Positions 7,467-15,809 of a DNA stretch of 24,512 bases are shown piece after piece; position 1 is the stretch's first letter, and every line of letters starts with the position of its first letter. Source of the stretch: JBCCRH01 sp039208045. Its GTDB lineage: Bacteria; Bacteroidota; Bacteroidia; Chitinophagales; Saprospiraceae. The notes below the pieces were generated by a model. It searched no databases. It was given only the letters and a program-made list of their open reading frames with translations, and had not been told where the DNA came from. Made by a program: the position numbers and the translations under genes. The stretch is taken from positions 1 through 24,512 of the forward strand of contig JBCCRH010000029.1 of assembly GCA_039208045.1 (NCBI GenBank), written 5' to 3'.

Positions 7467-10400
7467 TTAACGTTGAAGGACGATATAGCCATTAATCGGT
7501 TCTCCGCCATTGCCTGCATCAACGATATAGAAATAAGTACCTGTCGGTAAATCTTCTCCATCAAACGTACCATTCCAGTCATTTTGGTAAGGAATCGCCG
7601 ATCGGAATACTTCATCGCCCCAGCGGTTGAAGATAATCACCTGACTATTGGGGAAGAGGTCGGTATTTGCCAGACAAGGCACAATAAAAAAGTCATTTAC
7701 ACCATCATTATTTGGGGTGAAAATATTAGGAATTTTACATTCCGTACCTGCATCTACCCCCAAGAATACGCGCGCCTGTGCACATTCACAGCCGGGCGTA
7801 CAGGCTTCGTAGATAAATTCATCGCTACCCGCAAAATTACCCGAAGCGGTATACTCATACTCACCATCGCCTAGATAGCGCAGCACCCCTCTATTGGGTT
7901 CACTTACTTCAGTGATAATTGCCCCAGGAGGAACATTGTCATTGTCTAATACATTAAACTTAACGGTCTCCCCAAAGTCCACTGCCACTTGGTCATCAAC
8001 GGCGTCGGGCGTATCATAGAAGAAAACGCTCATCGTATCTCTTGAGAATTCCCCACAAATACCGTCATCGATAGTCCAAACGAATAAGTTTTCACCAATA
8101 GCCAAATCGAAAACCGTAGTTGCCGTATCCAAGGTATTGCTAATAGAAACGCCAGGTGTAGGTGAAGACCAGCTCCCTGTACTACTGCCCAGCGGCATTC
8201 GAGCACCCAGGCTCGCCAAATCGCTACCATCACAAATCAATTGGTCATCACCAGCTTCTGGAAATGGATCAGAAATCGTAATAGTTAATTCATCCGTTTG
8301 CTCACCACATTCGCTCACAACAGTCCAGGTAAAAAAGTACGTTCCGCCAGGAACTAAGCCACTAACCATCGTACTAGCTGTGTCGCTGTTGGTTAGGCTT
8401 ACGCCAAAATCTTCTTGGATAGGGTCTTGCGACCAGAAGCCTACACTGCCTTGCTCCATAGGGGGAAGCGCATTGATGGCTACTTCATCAAAAAAGCAAG
8501 CAACAAAATCTTCATCTACCACCGCAGGCTCTCCCTCGCTCACATTAATTTGAAGCGTATCCACCGCATAGTCGATACAAACCCCATTAGAAAGGCTCCA
8601 TTGCAAATTGTAGATTCCAGAGATGAGCCCTTCTGCGTTGGTACTCGCCTGATTAGGAGTGGCTAAAAGGAGCCCCTCCGTCGGGCCATCCAAAACAGTC
8701 CAACTACCCACACCCACATTTGGCGTATTGGCCTCTAGCTCTAGAAAATCGTTGAGGCATAGCGTTGTATCACTGCCAGCAACAGCCTCCTGGTCAGGAG
8801 CGGTATTAATGAGTATGGCAATTGGGTCAGAATCGTTGGAACTACATTCTCCGCGAGTACTGTTGGCAAAGAACAGATAAGTATCATTTTCGCCATAACT
8901 GCTAAAGTCGGTAATACTAAAGCTCAGCTCATCGAGCGCCCCACTGATTGGGCCATTTTCATCCGACCAAGTGTAGGTGCCGCCCGGCGTTGCCGAGGCA
9001 GGATCGATGGACAAGACCAGCGTTGCACCAGCATCGCTACTACAAATTGGGCCATTGCTTATCAAGCTTGGCGGTTCTGGTGCGGTATTGACTACTACAT
9101 CTACCAAAACTGGTTCGGATTGACATCCAAAAAAGTCGGCAATGACCATATAACTACCATCATGCGCAATAGAGTCTGCTTGTATAATTTGTGGATTCTG
9201 ATTGGAAGAGGTGATGGGCCCTGTCCAAGAGAAGGTAGAGCCTGGGGTGGTAGAGCTAGAAAGCTGAATCGTCTCTCCCTCACAAACTGGACTGTTGCTC
9301 GATGCCGTAACCACAGGGACTTCATTGACATCTATGATGGTAATGCCTGATAAGTCGGAGGAACAACCGTCCACCAGTACTTGTACTCGATAGGCACCAC
9401 TATCCAAGGGGTTAGAGTTGGAAATAACTAAAGAAGGATCGCTCGTCGTAATCAGGCCATTTGGTGTAAACCAGTTGTAGGCCACGTCAATGCCGGAGTA
9501 AGGAGGAATTTCTAGCTGCACATCATCACCTAAGCAAAAATTGAGCTGGCCGCCAGGGCTCGTTTCTGGGTTATCTGGTGTAGCAGGAGCATCCGTTAGC
9601 GTAAGCGGAATAGTTACCTCTGCGGAAGAGCAGCCATCTGCTGTAGTAACGACTAAGGTGTAATTATCAGAGTCTTCAGCGGTAGCTCCTGGAATCACAG
9701 CAACTGGATCGAAAGACTGAAATCCAGTTCCAGTAGACCAAAAATAGAGGTAAGAACCATCATCTGGCGGAAAAACCGAGGCAGAAAGCTCTACATCGGT
9801 AGGGCCTTGCAAACAGCTTGGTGCGTTGCTACTAATAGCAGTAACTGATACAGTTGGTAAAATTTCTAACTGTACAAAGTCCGTTTTGGCACAGCCTTGT
9901 GGCGAAGTAATCGTTAATTCAAATTCCCCATTAAAGCCCAAGTCAGCGTTCATGATCTGATGAGAAGGCCCGGCTAAGGTATCGCCATTTGGGGCCACCC
10001 AAATATAAGAAGCGCCATCGATGAGTGGTGTAGAGGAGAGCTGGATCATCTCGCCTTCGCACGCAGCAGGGGGAGAGATCGACCCTTCTGTAGGCGGAAT
10101 GGGAAATACCTCCACCTCTAAAGGAACCGAGCTTTCGGATGGACATCCAAAACGATTGACCAGCACTTGCCAGGTGCCGCCGTTACCAAGGGTAGCAGCG
10201 TCAATGGTTAGACTATTCTCATCAGTAGTGAAATCTCCATTTTCAGACTGCCACACATAGGTCTCTCCATTCTCAATACTCGTACTAAAGGTAATGCCCT
10301 CGCCTTCGCACACATCTCCACTATAAAAAAGCGTAGGCCGAGGTGGGCGAGGAAGCACCGTAACAATGACTTCGGCAGGCTGCGAAGCACAGCCATTTCT

Positions 10401-13400
10401 GGAAACTACGAGTTCATATACCCCAGAGTTGAGTACTGTCGCCGAATCAGTGGCCACCGCTACTCTTGTGAAGGCATTAAAATTGAAAGGGCCTTGCCAA
10501 GCATAGCTCAAATCAGCACCGGTAACTGGGCTAGAGACTACAATCTGCTCCCCTTCGCAAACGATAATTTCAGTAGGACTCACACTGGCCTCTGGCCGCT
10601 CCGTCACCGTTACTTGAATCGGCTCTGAGCGTTCGGATAGGCAACCTGCTGAAGTCTCTATCACCACTGAATAGAACGCACTTTCTGGATCTAATGGAGG
10701 CGAAATGTTAAAAAAGGGCTCTGAGGTAGTAGCAAGGAGCTCCGCATTCATTCCCAAGCCTTTTGTCCACTGATAGGAGCTACCAACAGCTGTAGTGAAG
10801 AGCTCAATCGTCTCATCATCACAGTATTGGGTGGAAGTCAATAAGGTAGGGCGGGTGGGCAAATCAGCAATATCAATGAAAACACTGCTCGATGAGCTAC
10901 ATCCTGTAATCCCCGTAATGGTAACGGTGTAGGTACCTGCATTATCTGGGCTGGCATTTGGAATAAACGGATTTTCTTCATCCGATGAAAATCCATCTGG
11001 CCCCGACCATTCATACAAGAAAAACTCACCGGTGCCCGTAGCTGGAGGATTGGTAAATAGGAAGAGAGAATCACCTGCACACAGCCCTCCATTGTAGTCT
11101 GGCGCGGGTTTTGTATTTTCAAAGCGCACGAGCGATTGGCAGGCGCTTTCGTTGCCCGAGCTATCGCGCACCACCAAAGTGACGGTCATGGTATCGCTTG
11201 CAAAATTGCAGGTAAAACCATTATTCAAGATGAATAGCGAATCAATACCGCAATTATCAGAACTGTTATTATTGATTTCTTCAGGGTCAATAAAACTCAC
11301 ATCAGGGTTGGCAGGATTTAGCTCTACAATAGTAGAAACCACACACTCCGCTACCGGCAGCTGCTCATCCACAATTGTAATCGGCACTTCACAGGTATCT
11401 AGATTTTCTTGCTCATCTGCAATGATGTAGAACAAGCTCGTTTCACCCACACCAAAATAAAATGTAGGCGGGGTAGCACCAGTTGCTGGGAACTGGCTCA
11501 GGCTAATGGGCGACGCACCTTCTGCGTAGTAGAAGGGCCGGAAAAAGGAAATCGATATGGAAAGTTGTAAGAAACTGATTCCATCCGTATCACCATCTGC
11601 GTTGACAACGCTTGGGTCGCAAGGGTTGATGCCCGAATCGGGGAAAGGCGGCGGGATGGGAGTGGGGTTGGGCGTAGCAGTGATCGTGATGGTGCCGTCT
11701 GCATTCCAATCGTTAAATTGGGCAGCTGGAATCACAAAGCTCATCTGACTTTGAGTCGAACAATCAGCCGCTCCAACCATGGTGGTGCCCAGTACAAAGC
11801 CATTTTCACCCGTAAGGGTAAAGAATGCTCCATCTGTATTGAAATCGCCTTGGAAGGTGGCATCTAGTGTTACATCAGCTGTTACATCGGTACCAAAGCC
11901 ATTAAAGTCGTAGGTTTTGGCTTCCGCCAAATAGCCAGGTAAATTGGGGTTGAAGGCAAAGGTAAGCATAGAGCTTGCCATATCTGAGGTCGCTGTTTCG
12001 GCCCCCAAATAGTTGGCATTAATTGCGCAATTGTCGGAAACACTCATCGGTGCAGGAAGCTCAATAGCTGCCACACAACTATTCGTATCTGCAGGAAGGT
12101 TGATGGGAAGCGCACAGCTAATTACTGGTGCCTCTTCATCTCGGATTTCGATATTGTAGCTACAGCTATCCACATTTCCTGCACAATCAGTCACAAAATA
12201 TTTTAGGATATTCTGACCTGCATCAACCCCCACTTGAATAGGGCCATTCGCATTGATCGTCACTCTTGGTGCATCATTAAACTGATACTCAAACGTCAGA
12301 TCCGACAAATCGCGATTATCGAATGCTAAACTGACAGTTGCTTCGCCCTGTGGGGTACAAAGGGCATTGATCGCAAAGGCACCCGACTGATTGCTTGGGA
12401 TAAAAGGCTCCAGAGTAATGATAATTTGGCCATCGGCACTCCAAGCATTAGCTTGTTCAGCCGTGATAGAAAGTACTGTATTAGAAGCACCACATTGTGC
12501 ATTGGTTGGCGTGGTTTGCCCAATCATGGTGCCATCCTCTCCTCTGACAATAAAATATTCTTCTGGGCTCTCTGCATCGGCATTTTCTAGCTGTACCGAA
12601 AGGGTTACCGGACTTGCAATACTTACAGGAGCGATGGAAGCTAGATCAAAGGTATAAGTAATAGGATCAGCGGGCTCATTGAAAGGATCGCCAGTGCCGG
12701 TATAGACGATTGGTTGCGTATCAGTAAAAGATACGGGGGCCAAAGATGCCCCACAATTTTCTTCCACCACGGGTGGGAAGAAAGTGTAAGTTCCATTGCA
12801 ACTCCCTGGGTCAGTAATGGCAAAAGTATCGGAAGGGCAGTCTATAATCGCCGGAGGAGTAGTATCAATTACGCGAAAGCGCGCACTAGAAGTTGATTGG
12901 TTGCCACACTCATCCACTACTACAAAATCAATAGTAACATCTCTCGTAACCCCTCCAGGAGAAGGGCAGTTGTGTGGCGGTAAGGTAGCGGGGTCAGAAG
13001 TATTTTCAAAGAAAGCAAACCAGGTCAAAAAGGCAGGGGCACTGCAATTATCAGTAGCTATAGCTCCGCCATTACTATCGATCCAATCGTCAAAAGCGGC
13101 CTGTACTTCGCTATCCAAGTCACACTCTAAAATGACATTTTGTGGTGCAGTGGTAAAGTTTGGGATTTGGTTATCTACTACCGTAATGCTCTGAAGTAAT
13201 TCAGTGAAATTTCCACAATCATCCTCTAAATTCCACAAACGGCGAACAACAAAGTTATTCACACAGCTACCAGGAATAATAGTATCATCAAAAGTAGCAC
13301 TGAGGCCCTGATCACAATTGTCGTTAATATTAGTCGGAATGCCCGTAATGCCCAAATTCTCTTCTTCACCACAGCTCACCGTAATATCCGCAGGTACCGT

Positions 13401-15266
13401 GAACGTAGGCGCTTGATCGTCGACTATTGTAATAGTTTGGTTTTTACCCGTCACATTATTGCACTCATCAATGACTCGCCAAGTCCGTCGAATCGTGAAT
13501 GCCTGTGGGCATCCTCCATCCATCGTAATTTGATCCTGATAAACTACAGTCGGATTAGGATCACAATTATCCATCACATTAATGACGTTACCCGTGATAT
13601 TTAGATCCTCTGGATCGTCATCACAACTAATTGTAATATTGGGGGGCACCGTAAAGGAGGGCGCCTGCGTATCTGAAACTTGGATAACTTGCCGAGCTGT
13701 ATCGCCTTTGGCGCAAATATCCGCTACTAGCCAAGTCCGAATGATGGTAAAGCGATAAGAGGGACAATTGCCATCTGGAATAGTATCTGCGGTGAATGTT
13801 GGTATAAGTGCAAGAGAACAATTAGAGTTCTCTACACTCACAAAAGGAGGATCAGGAATAGGGTCATTACAATCCAGCACCAGCGTATCATTGGGGGCAC
13901 CTATCAGGGATGGGCCAATCGTATCCTGTACAATAATCACCTGGCGTGCGGTATCAGTCAAGCCACACTCATCTGCTACCGTCCAAAGGCGATTGATGGT
14001 AAAGTTGCCTTGTGGGCAAAAACCACCAAAAGTAGTATCTACTACAAAACTAGGACTAACAATACTACAGTTATCACTAGCTGTGACTAGGGGTTCCGCA
14101 GGAACATCTTCAGGGCATTCTAGGTAAAGGGTATCAATGGTTGGAGCATTGGCCAGCACAGGCGCAATGGTATCTGCTACTACTATGACTTGCTGTACGG
14201 TATCAGCATTGCCACATCCATCAGTTGCAATCCAAGTACGCTGTAGCGTAAATGCATTGATGCAGTTGCCTGCAATACTATCTTGGGTATACTGAGGTAC
14301 GATGGTGGCGCAATTATCGCTTGCCGTTACGGCAGGTACAGCAGGTACTTCATCGGCACAAGCAAAATATAAGGTATCCTCACTTGGTGCGTTGATCAAA
14401 ACGGGTGCGATGGTGTCAATGACAAACAATGTCTGTCTAGTGGTATCAGCATTTCCACAGCCGTCTGCCGCAATCCAGGTGCGCTGTAAAGTGTACGCAT
14501 TCGCGCAGGCGCCTGGGATCGTGTCCTGTACCAATAGTGGCGTGATATTGGCACAATTATCGGTAGCGGTAATCATAGCAGGCATGGGAACCGCTTCGCA
14601 ATTTACCGTAGTATCCATCGGGGCCGTATCGATTATCGGAGCAATAGTATCAAAAGTAGTATAAGAGGATTGCCAAAGGGTAGAAAGCCCGCACTCATCC
14701 GTAATGGTAAAGCTGACAACCAGCGTGCTACACGAAGCCTCAAAAGTACTTGGAGCATCATCACTAAATGTCATAATACCGCTGCAATCGTCCACAATAG
14801 CATTACCGATATTGGTACCTATAGACAGGCGACGGGCATTGATCCAGGTGGCATACGAGTCTTCTGGCACAGTAGTATCGCAGGCTACGGTATCTTGCAC
14901 CTCTGGCACCGAAACGACAGGAGGAGTATTGTCGGGCAAAATGGTAATGGTTTGGCTCACTGTTCGAGAAAAGCCGTCCATATCAGTAGCCGTCCAAGTA
15001 CGCGTAATAGTACCTCCCGCACAGATGTCAATGGCTGTAGAATCTGGGGTATCCACTGGGCTGATCATCTTGGGAAATGATGTGTCGGTATCATCATTCG
15101 CTAAGAGGTCTATTTGAGGAGGAATATCTGTTAGGCAAGCTACTGTAGTATCGTTGGGGGGAGGGGTAATAGTTGGTGGATCAGTATTGGTAGTAGCAAG
15201 CGCAGAGGCTATTGAAAGCGCATAGAAAAGTGCCAATAGCCAATATTTTTTGGGAGTAGTTTTCAT
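7467..15266 (-). CDS. Giant HYR / Ig-like surface adhesin with T9SS type B sorting domain
   Basis: 2599-aa secreted protein. Signal peptide 1-26 (MKTTPKKYWLLALFYALSIA then SALAT). About 28-830 holds nine HYR-like modules, each with an APxF/APVL opening, a TVxC, DNC and DECGN-type Cys pattern. Three more HYR-like modules follow, two of which carry an extra insert (about 850-1007 and 1090-1255) related to each other. About 1387-2418 holds nine Ig/PKD-like repeats (VCEGExIQLSS...YxWxGP) and three shorter SWT-type ones. A cadherin/VCBS-like domain lies at about 2422-2505 (DAVDDQVAVDFGETVKFNVL). The gliding-type sorting domain covers the last 89 residues (IPNIFTPNNDGVNDFF, IFNRWGDEVF, LPTGTYFYIV). 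The sorting domain predicts export by T9SS and a surface location; adhesion, gliding or biofilm roles are possible. I start at 15266 because the signal peptide begins there; the frame stays open to 15380. SprB-like in context, not by proven orthology. Confidence 0.93.
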   Translation of the reverse strand: MKTTPKKYWLLALFYALSIASALATTNTDPPTITPPPNDTTVACLTDIPPQIDLLANDDTDTSFPKMISPVDTPDSTAIDICAGGTITRTWTATDMDGFSRTVSQTITILPDNTPPVVSVPEVQDTVACDTTVPEDSYATWINARRLSIGTNIGNAIVDDCSGIMTFSDDAPSTFEASCSTLVVSFTITDECGLSTLWQSSYTTFDTIAPIIDTAPMDTTVNCEAVPMPAMITATDNCANITPLLVQDTIPGACANAYTLQRTWIAADGCGNADTTRQTLFVIDTIAPVLINAPSEDTLYFACADEVPAVPAVTASDNCATIVPQYTQDSIAGNCINAFTLQRTWIATDGCGNADTVQQVIVVADTIAPVLANAPTIDTLYLECPEDVPAEPLVTASDNCSIVSPSFVVDTTFGGFCPQGNFTINRLWTVADECGLTDTARQVIIVQDTIGPSLIGAPNDTLVLDCNDPIPDPPFVSVENSNCSLALIPTFTADTIPDGNCPSYRFTIIRTWLVADICAKGDTARQVIQVSDTQAPSFTVPPNITISCDDDPEDLNITGNVINVMDNCDPNPTVVYQDQITMDGGCPQAFTIRRTWRVIDECNNVTGKNQTITIVDDQAPTFTVPADITVSCGEEENLGITGIPTNINDNCDQGLSATFDDTIIPGSCVNNFVVRRLWNLEDDCGNFTELLQSITVVDNQIPNFTTAPQNVILECDLDSEVQAAFDDWIDSNGGAIATDNCSAPAFLTWFAFFENTSDPATLPPHNCPSPGGVTRDVTIDFVVVDECGNQSTSSARFRVIDTTPPAIIDCPSDTFAITDPGSCNGTYTFFPPVVEENCGASLAPVSFTDTQPIVYTGTGDPFNEPADPITYTFDLASIAPVSIASPVTLSVQLENADAESPEEYFIVRGEDGTMIGQTTPTNAQCGASNTVLSITAEQANAWSADGQIIITLEPFIPSNQSGAFAINALCTPQGEATVSLAFDNRDLSDLTFEYQFNDAPRVTINANGPIQVGVDAGQNILKYFVTDCAGNVDSCSYNIEIRDEEAPVISCALPINLPADTNSCVAAIELPAPMSVSDNCAINANYLGAETATSDMASSMLTFAFNPNLPGYLAEAKTYDFNGFGTDVTADVTLDATFQGDFNTDGAFFTLTGENGFVLGTTMVGAADCSTQSQMSFVIPAAQFNDWNADGTITITATPNPTPIPPPFPDSGINPCDPSVVNADGDTDGISFLQLSISISFFRPFYYAEGASPISLSQFPATGATPPTFYFGVGETSLFYIIADEQENLDTCEVPITIVDEQLPVAECVVSTIVELNPANPDVSFIDPEEINNNSSDNCGIDSLFILNNGFTCNFASDTMTVTLVVRDSSGNESACQSLVRFENTKPAPDYNGGLCAGDSLFLFTNPPATGTGEFFLYEWSGPDGFSSDEENPFIPNASPDNAGTYTVTITGITGCSSSSSVFIDIADLPTRPTLLTSTQYCDDETIELFTTAVGSSYQWTKGLGMNAELLATTSEPFFNISPPLDPESAFYSVVIETSAGCLSERSEPIQVTVTERPEASVSPTEIIVCEGEQIVVSSPVTGADLSYAWQGPFNFNAFTRVAVATDSATVLNSGVYELVVSRNGCASQPAEVIVTVLPRPPRPTLFYSGDVCEGEGITFSTSIENGETYVWQSENGDFTTDENSLTIDAATLGNGGTWQVLVNRFGCPSESSVPLEVEVFPIPPTEGSISPPAACEGEMIQLSSTPLIDGASYIWVAPNGDTLAGPSHQIMNADLGFNGEFELTITSPQGCAKTDFVQLEILPTVSVTAISSNAPSCLQGPTDVELSASVFPPDDGSYLYFWSTGTGFQSFDPVAVIPGATAEDSDNYTLVVTTADGCSSAEVTIPLTLTDAPATPDNPETSPGGQLNFCLGDDVQLEIPPYSGIDVAYNWFTPNGLITTSDPSLVISNSNPLDSGAYRVQVLVDGCSSDLSGITIIDVNEVPVVTASSNSPVCEGETIQLSSSTTPGSTFSWTGPITSSNQNPQIIQADSIAHDGSYMVIADFFGCQSEPVLVDVVVNTAPEPPSLISNGPICSSDAGATLVLSIDPASATPGGTYTWSDENGPISGALDELSFSITDFSSYGENDTYLFFANSTRGECSSNDSDPIAILINTAPDQEAVAGSDTTLCLNDFLELEANTPNVGVGSWTVLDGPTEGLLLATPNQASTNAEGLISGIYNLQWSLSNGVCIDYAVDTLQINVSEGEPAVVDEDFVACFFDEVAINALPPMEQGSVGFWSQDPIQEDFGVSLTNSDTASTMVSGLVPGGTYFFTWTVVSECGEQTDELTITISDPFPEAGDDQLICDGSDLASLGARMPLGSSTGSWSSPTPGVSISNTLDTATTVFDLAIGENLFVWTIDDGICGEFSRDTMSVFFYDTPDAVDDQVAVDFGETVKFNVLDNDNVPPGAIITEVSEPNRGVLRYLGDGEYEYTASGNFAGSDEFIYEACTPGCECAQARVFLGVDAGTECKIPNIFTPNNDGVNDFFIVPCLANTDLFPNSQVIIFNRWGDEVFRSAIPYQNDWNGTFDGEDLPTGTYFYIVDAGNGGEPINGYIVLQR

Positions 15267-15514
15267 AAGCAAATAGATAGCCGCACAAATTTGTTTCAAT
15301 GGATGTGTTAATCGGTTTTCCATAGTAGGTAGCATGTTAATTACGGAAGTGGGTGACCTCAATAGCACAAGGGAATGCAAACTGGTCCGATGATAAGCAG
15401 GATAAAAATACAGGTAGTAATGAAATAGTAGAGACTATTTCAAGGAAATGTCGTGTAGCGTTCATGGGATTAATCGGTTTTTGTTCCAATTCAGCTTGCA
15501 AATTAATTAAAACT

Positions 15515-15546
15515 TGCAAATAACGCTCAACTTTGGGCGTGCAAAT
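15515..15546 (-). promoter_or_regulatory. Possible Bacteroidota-type promoter for the adhesin operon
   Basis: On the minus strand ATTTGCA (15540-15546) could supply the -33 TTTG, and TTATTTG (15517-15523) a -7 element close to TAnnTTTG. The two TTTG cores are 25 bp apart, slightly short of the usual spacing. A third ATTTGCA lies 18 bp further on. This is an imperfect match, giving a leader of about 240 nt if correct. Confidence 0.25.
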
Positions 15547-15560
15547 GCACATATAGGTTG

Positions 15561-15589
15561 AAAATCAGCACCTTTGGGAAGGGTAACTG
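15561..15589 (-). terminator. Terminator-like hairpin ending the gltX operon
   Basis: Read on the minus strand, CAG-TT-ACCCTT pairs with AAAGGT-G-CTG around a CCC loop (15566-15589), with one mismatch and a small internal loop, followed by ATTTT. It begins a few bases after the stop of the 67-aa gene, the expected end of a gltX transcript and a boundary to the adhesin operon. Confidence 0.4.
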
Positions 15590-15593
15590 AACC

Positions 15594-15797
15594 TTACTCT
15601 TCTTCTTCAGCTTGAGCTTCTTCTATTTCCTGCTGTGCATTTAACTTCTTATCCTCTACGTTTTTATTCAAGAATTCATTCAAGCGGTCTACTTGTAAAT
15701 TAGAAGTGATCTCTCCGAATTCATTGATTTTGATGTCAAATCCTTCCAGGTCTTTGTGGACTTCTGGCTGGCCTTTCTTGTTTTTCTTCTTTGGCAT
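15594..15797 (-). CDS. Small charged conserved-type hypothetical protein
   Basis: 67-aa protein with a basic N-terminus (MPKKKNKKGQPEVHKDLEGF), a middle segment (DIKINEFGEITSNLQVDRLN) and a strongly acidic tail (EIEEAQAEEEE). It has no signal peptide or membrane segment, and the middle looks able to form a beta turn followed by a helix. It starts 12 bp after the gltX stop on the same strand and is followed by a terminator-like hairpin, so it is probably co-transcribed with gltX. The organised composition and operon position argue for a real gene. Function unknown; basic head plus acidic tail could suit an RNA- or ribosome-associated or partner-binding protein, but that is only a guess. Confidence 0.7.
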   Translation of the reverse strand: MPKKKNKKGQPEVHKDLEGFDIKINEFGEITSNLQVDRLNEFLNKNVEDKKLNAQQEIEEAQAEEEE

Positions 15798-15809
15798 AAA
15801 TTCTATCTA

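Larger units (their letters stand above)
15267..15593. other. Leader region upstream of the giant adhesin gene
   Basis: About 327 bp without a convincing gene. Both reading frames that cross it (the upstream extension of the adhesin frame, 15267-15380, and a 71-codon minus-strand frame at 15337-15552) lack family features. It contains three TGCAAAT copies (15497-15503, 15515-15521, 15540-15546), a 12-bp direct repeat TTAATCGGTTTT (15308-15319 and 15470-15481), and the terminator-like hairpin of the gltX operon at its far end. A long 5' untranslated leader for the adhesin mRNA is a reasonable reading. Confidence 0.4.

Noticed and set aside
7467..15266. Possible CRISPR or DNA-level tandem repeat in the adhesin gene
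   Set aside because: The repetition is at protein level (HYR and Ig-like modules) with diverged codons. No regularly spaced identical DNA repeats were seen.
15267..15380. N-terminal extension of the adhesin reading frame to the ATG at 15380
   Set aside because: It would place 38 residues before a well-formed signal peptide, which should be at the extreme N-terminus. The start at 15266 is preferred.
15337..15552. 71-codon minus-strand frame upstream of the adhesin, with a hydrophobic stretch from an internal Met (MNATRHFLEIVSTISLLPVF)
   Set aside because: It overlaps the upstream extension of the adhesin frame, has no family features, and lies in what looks like a leader region with repeated promoter-like motifs. 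A leader peptide cannot be excluded but is not supported.
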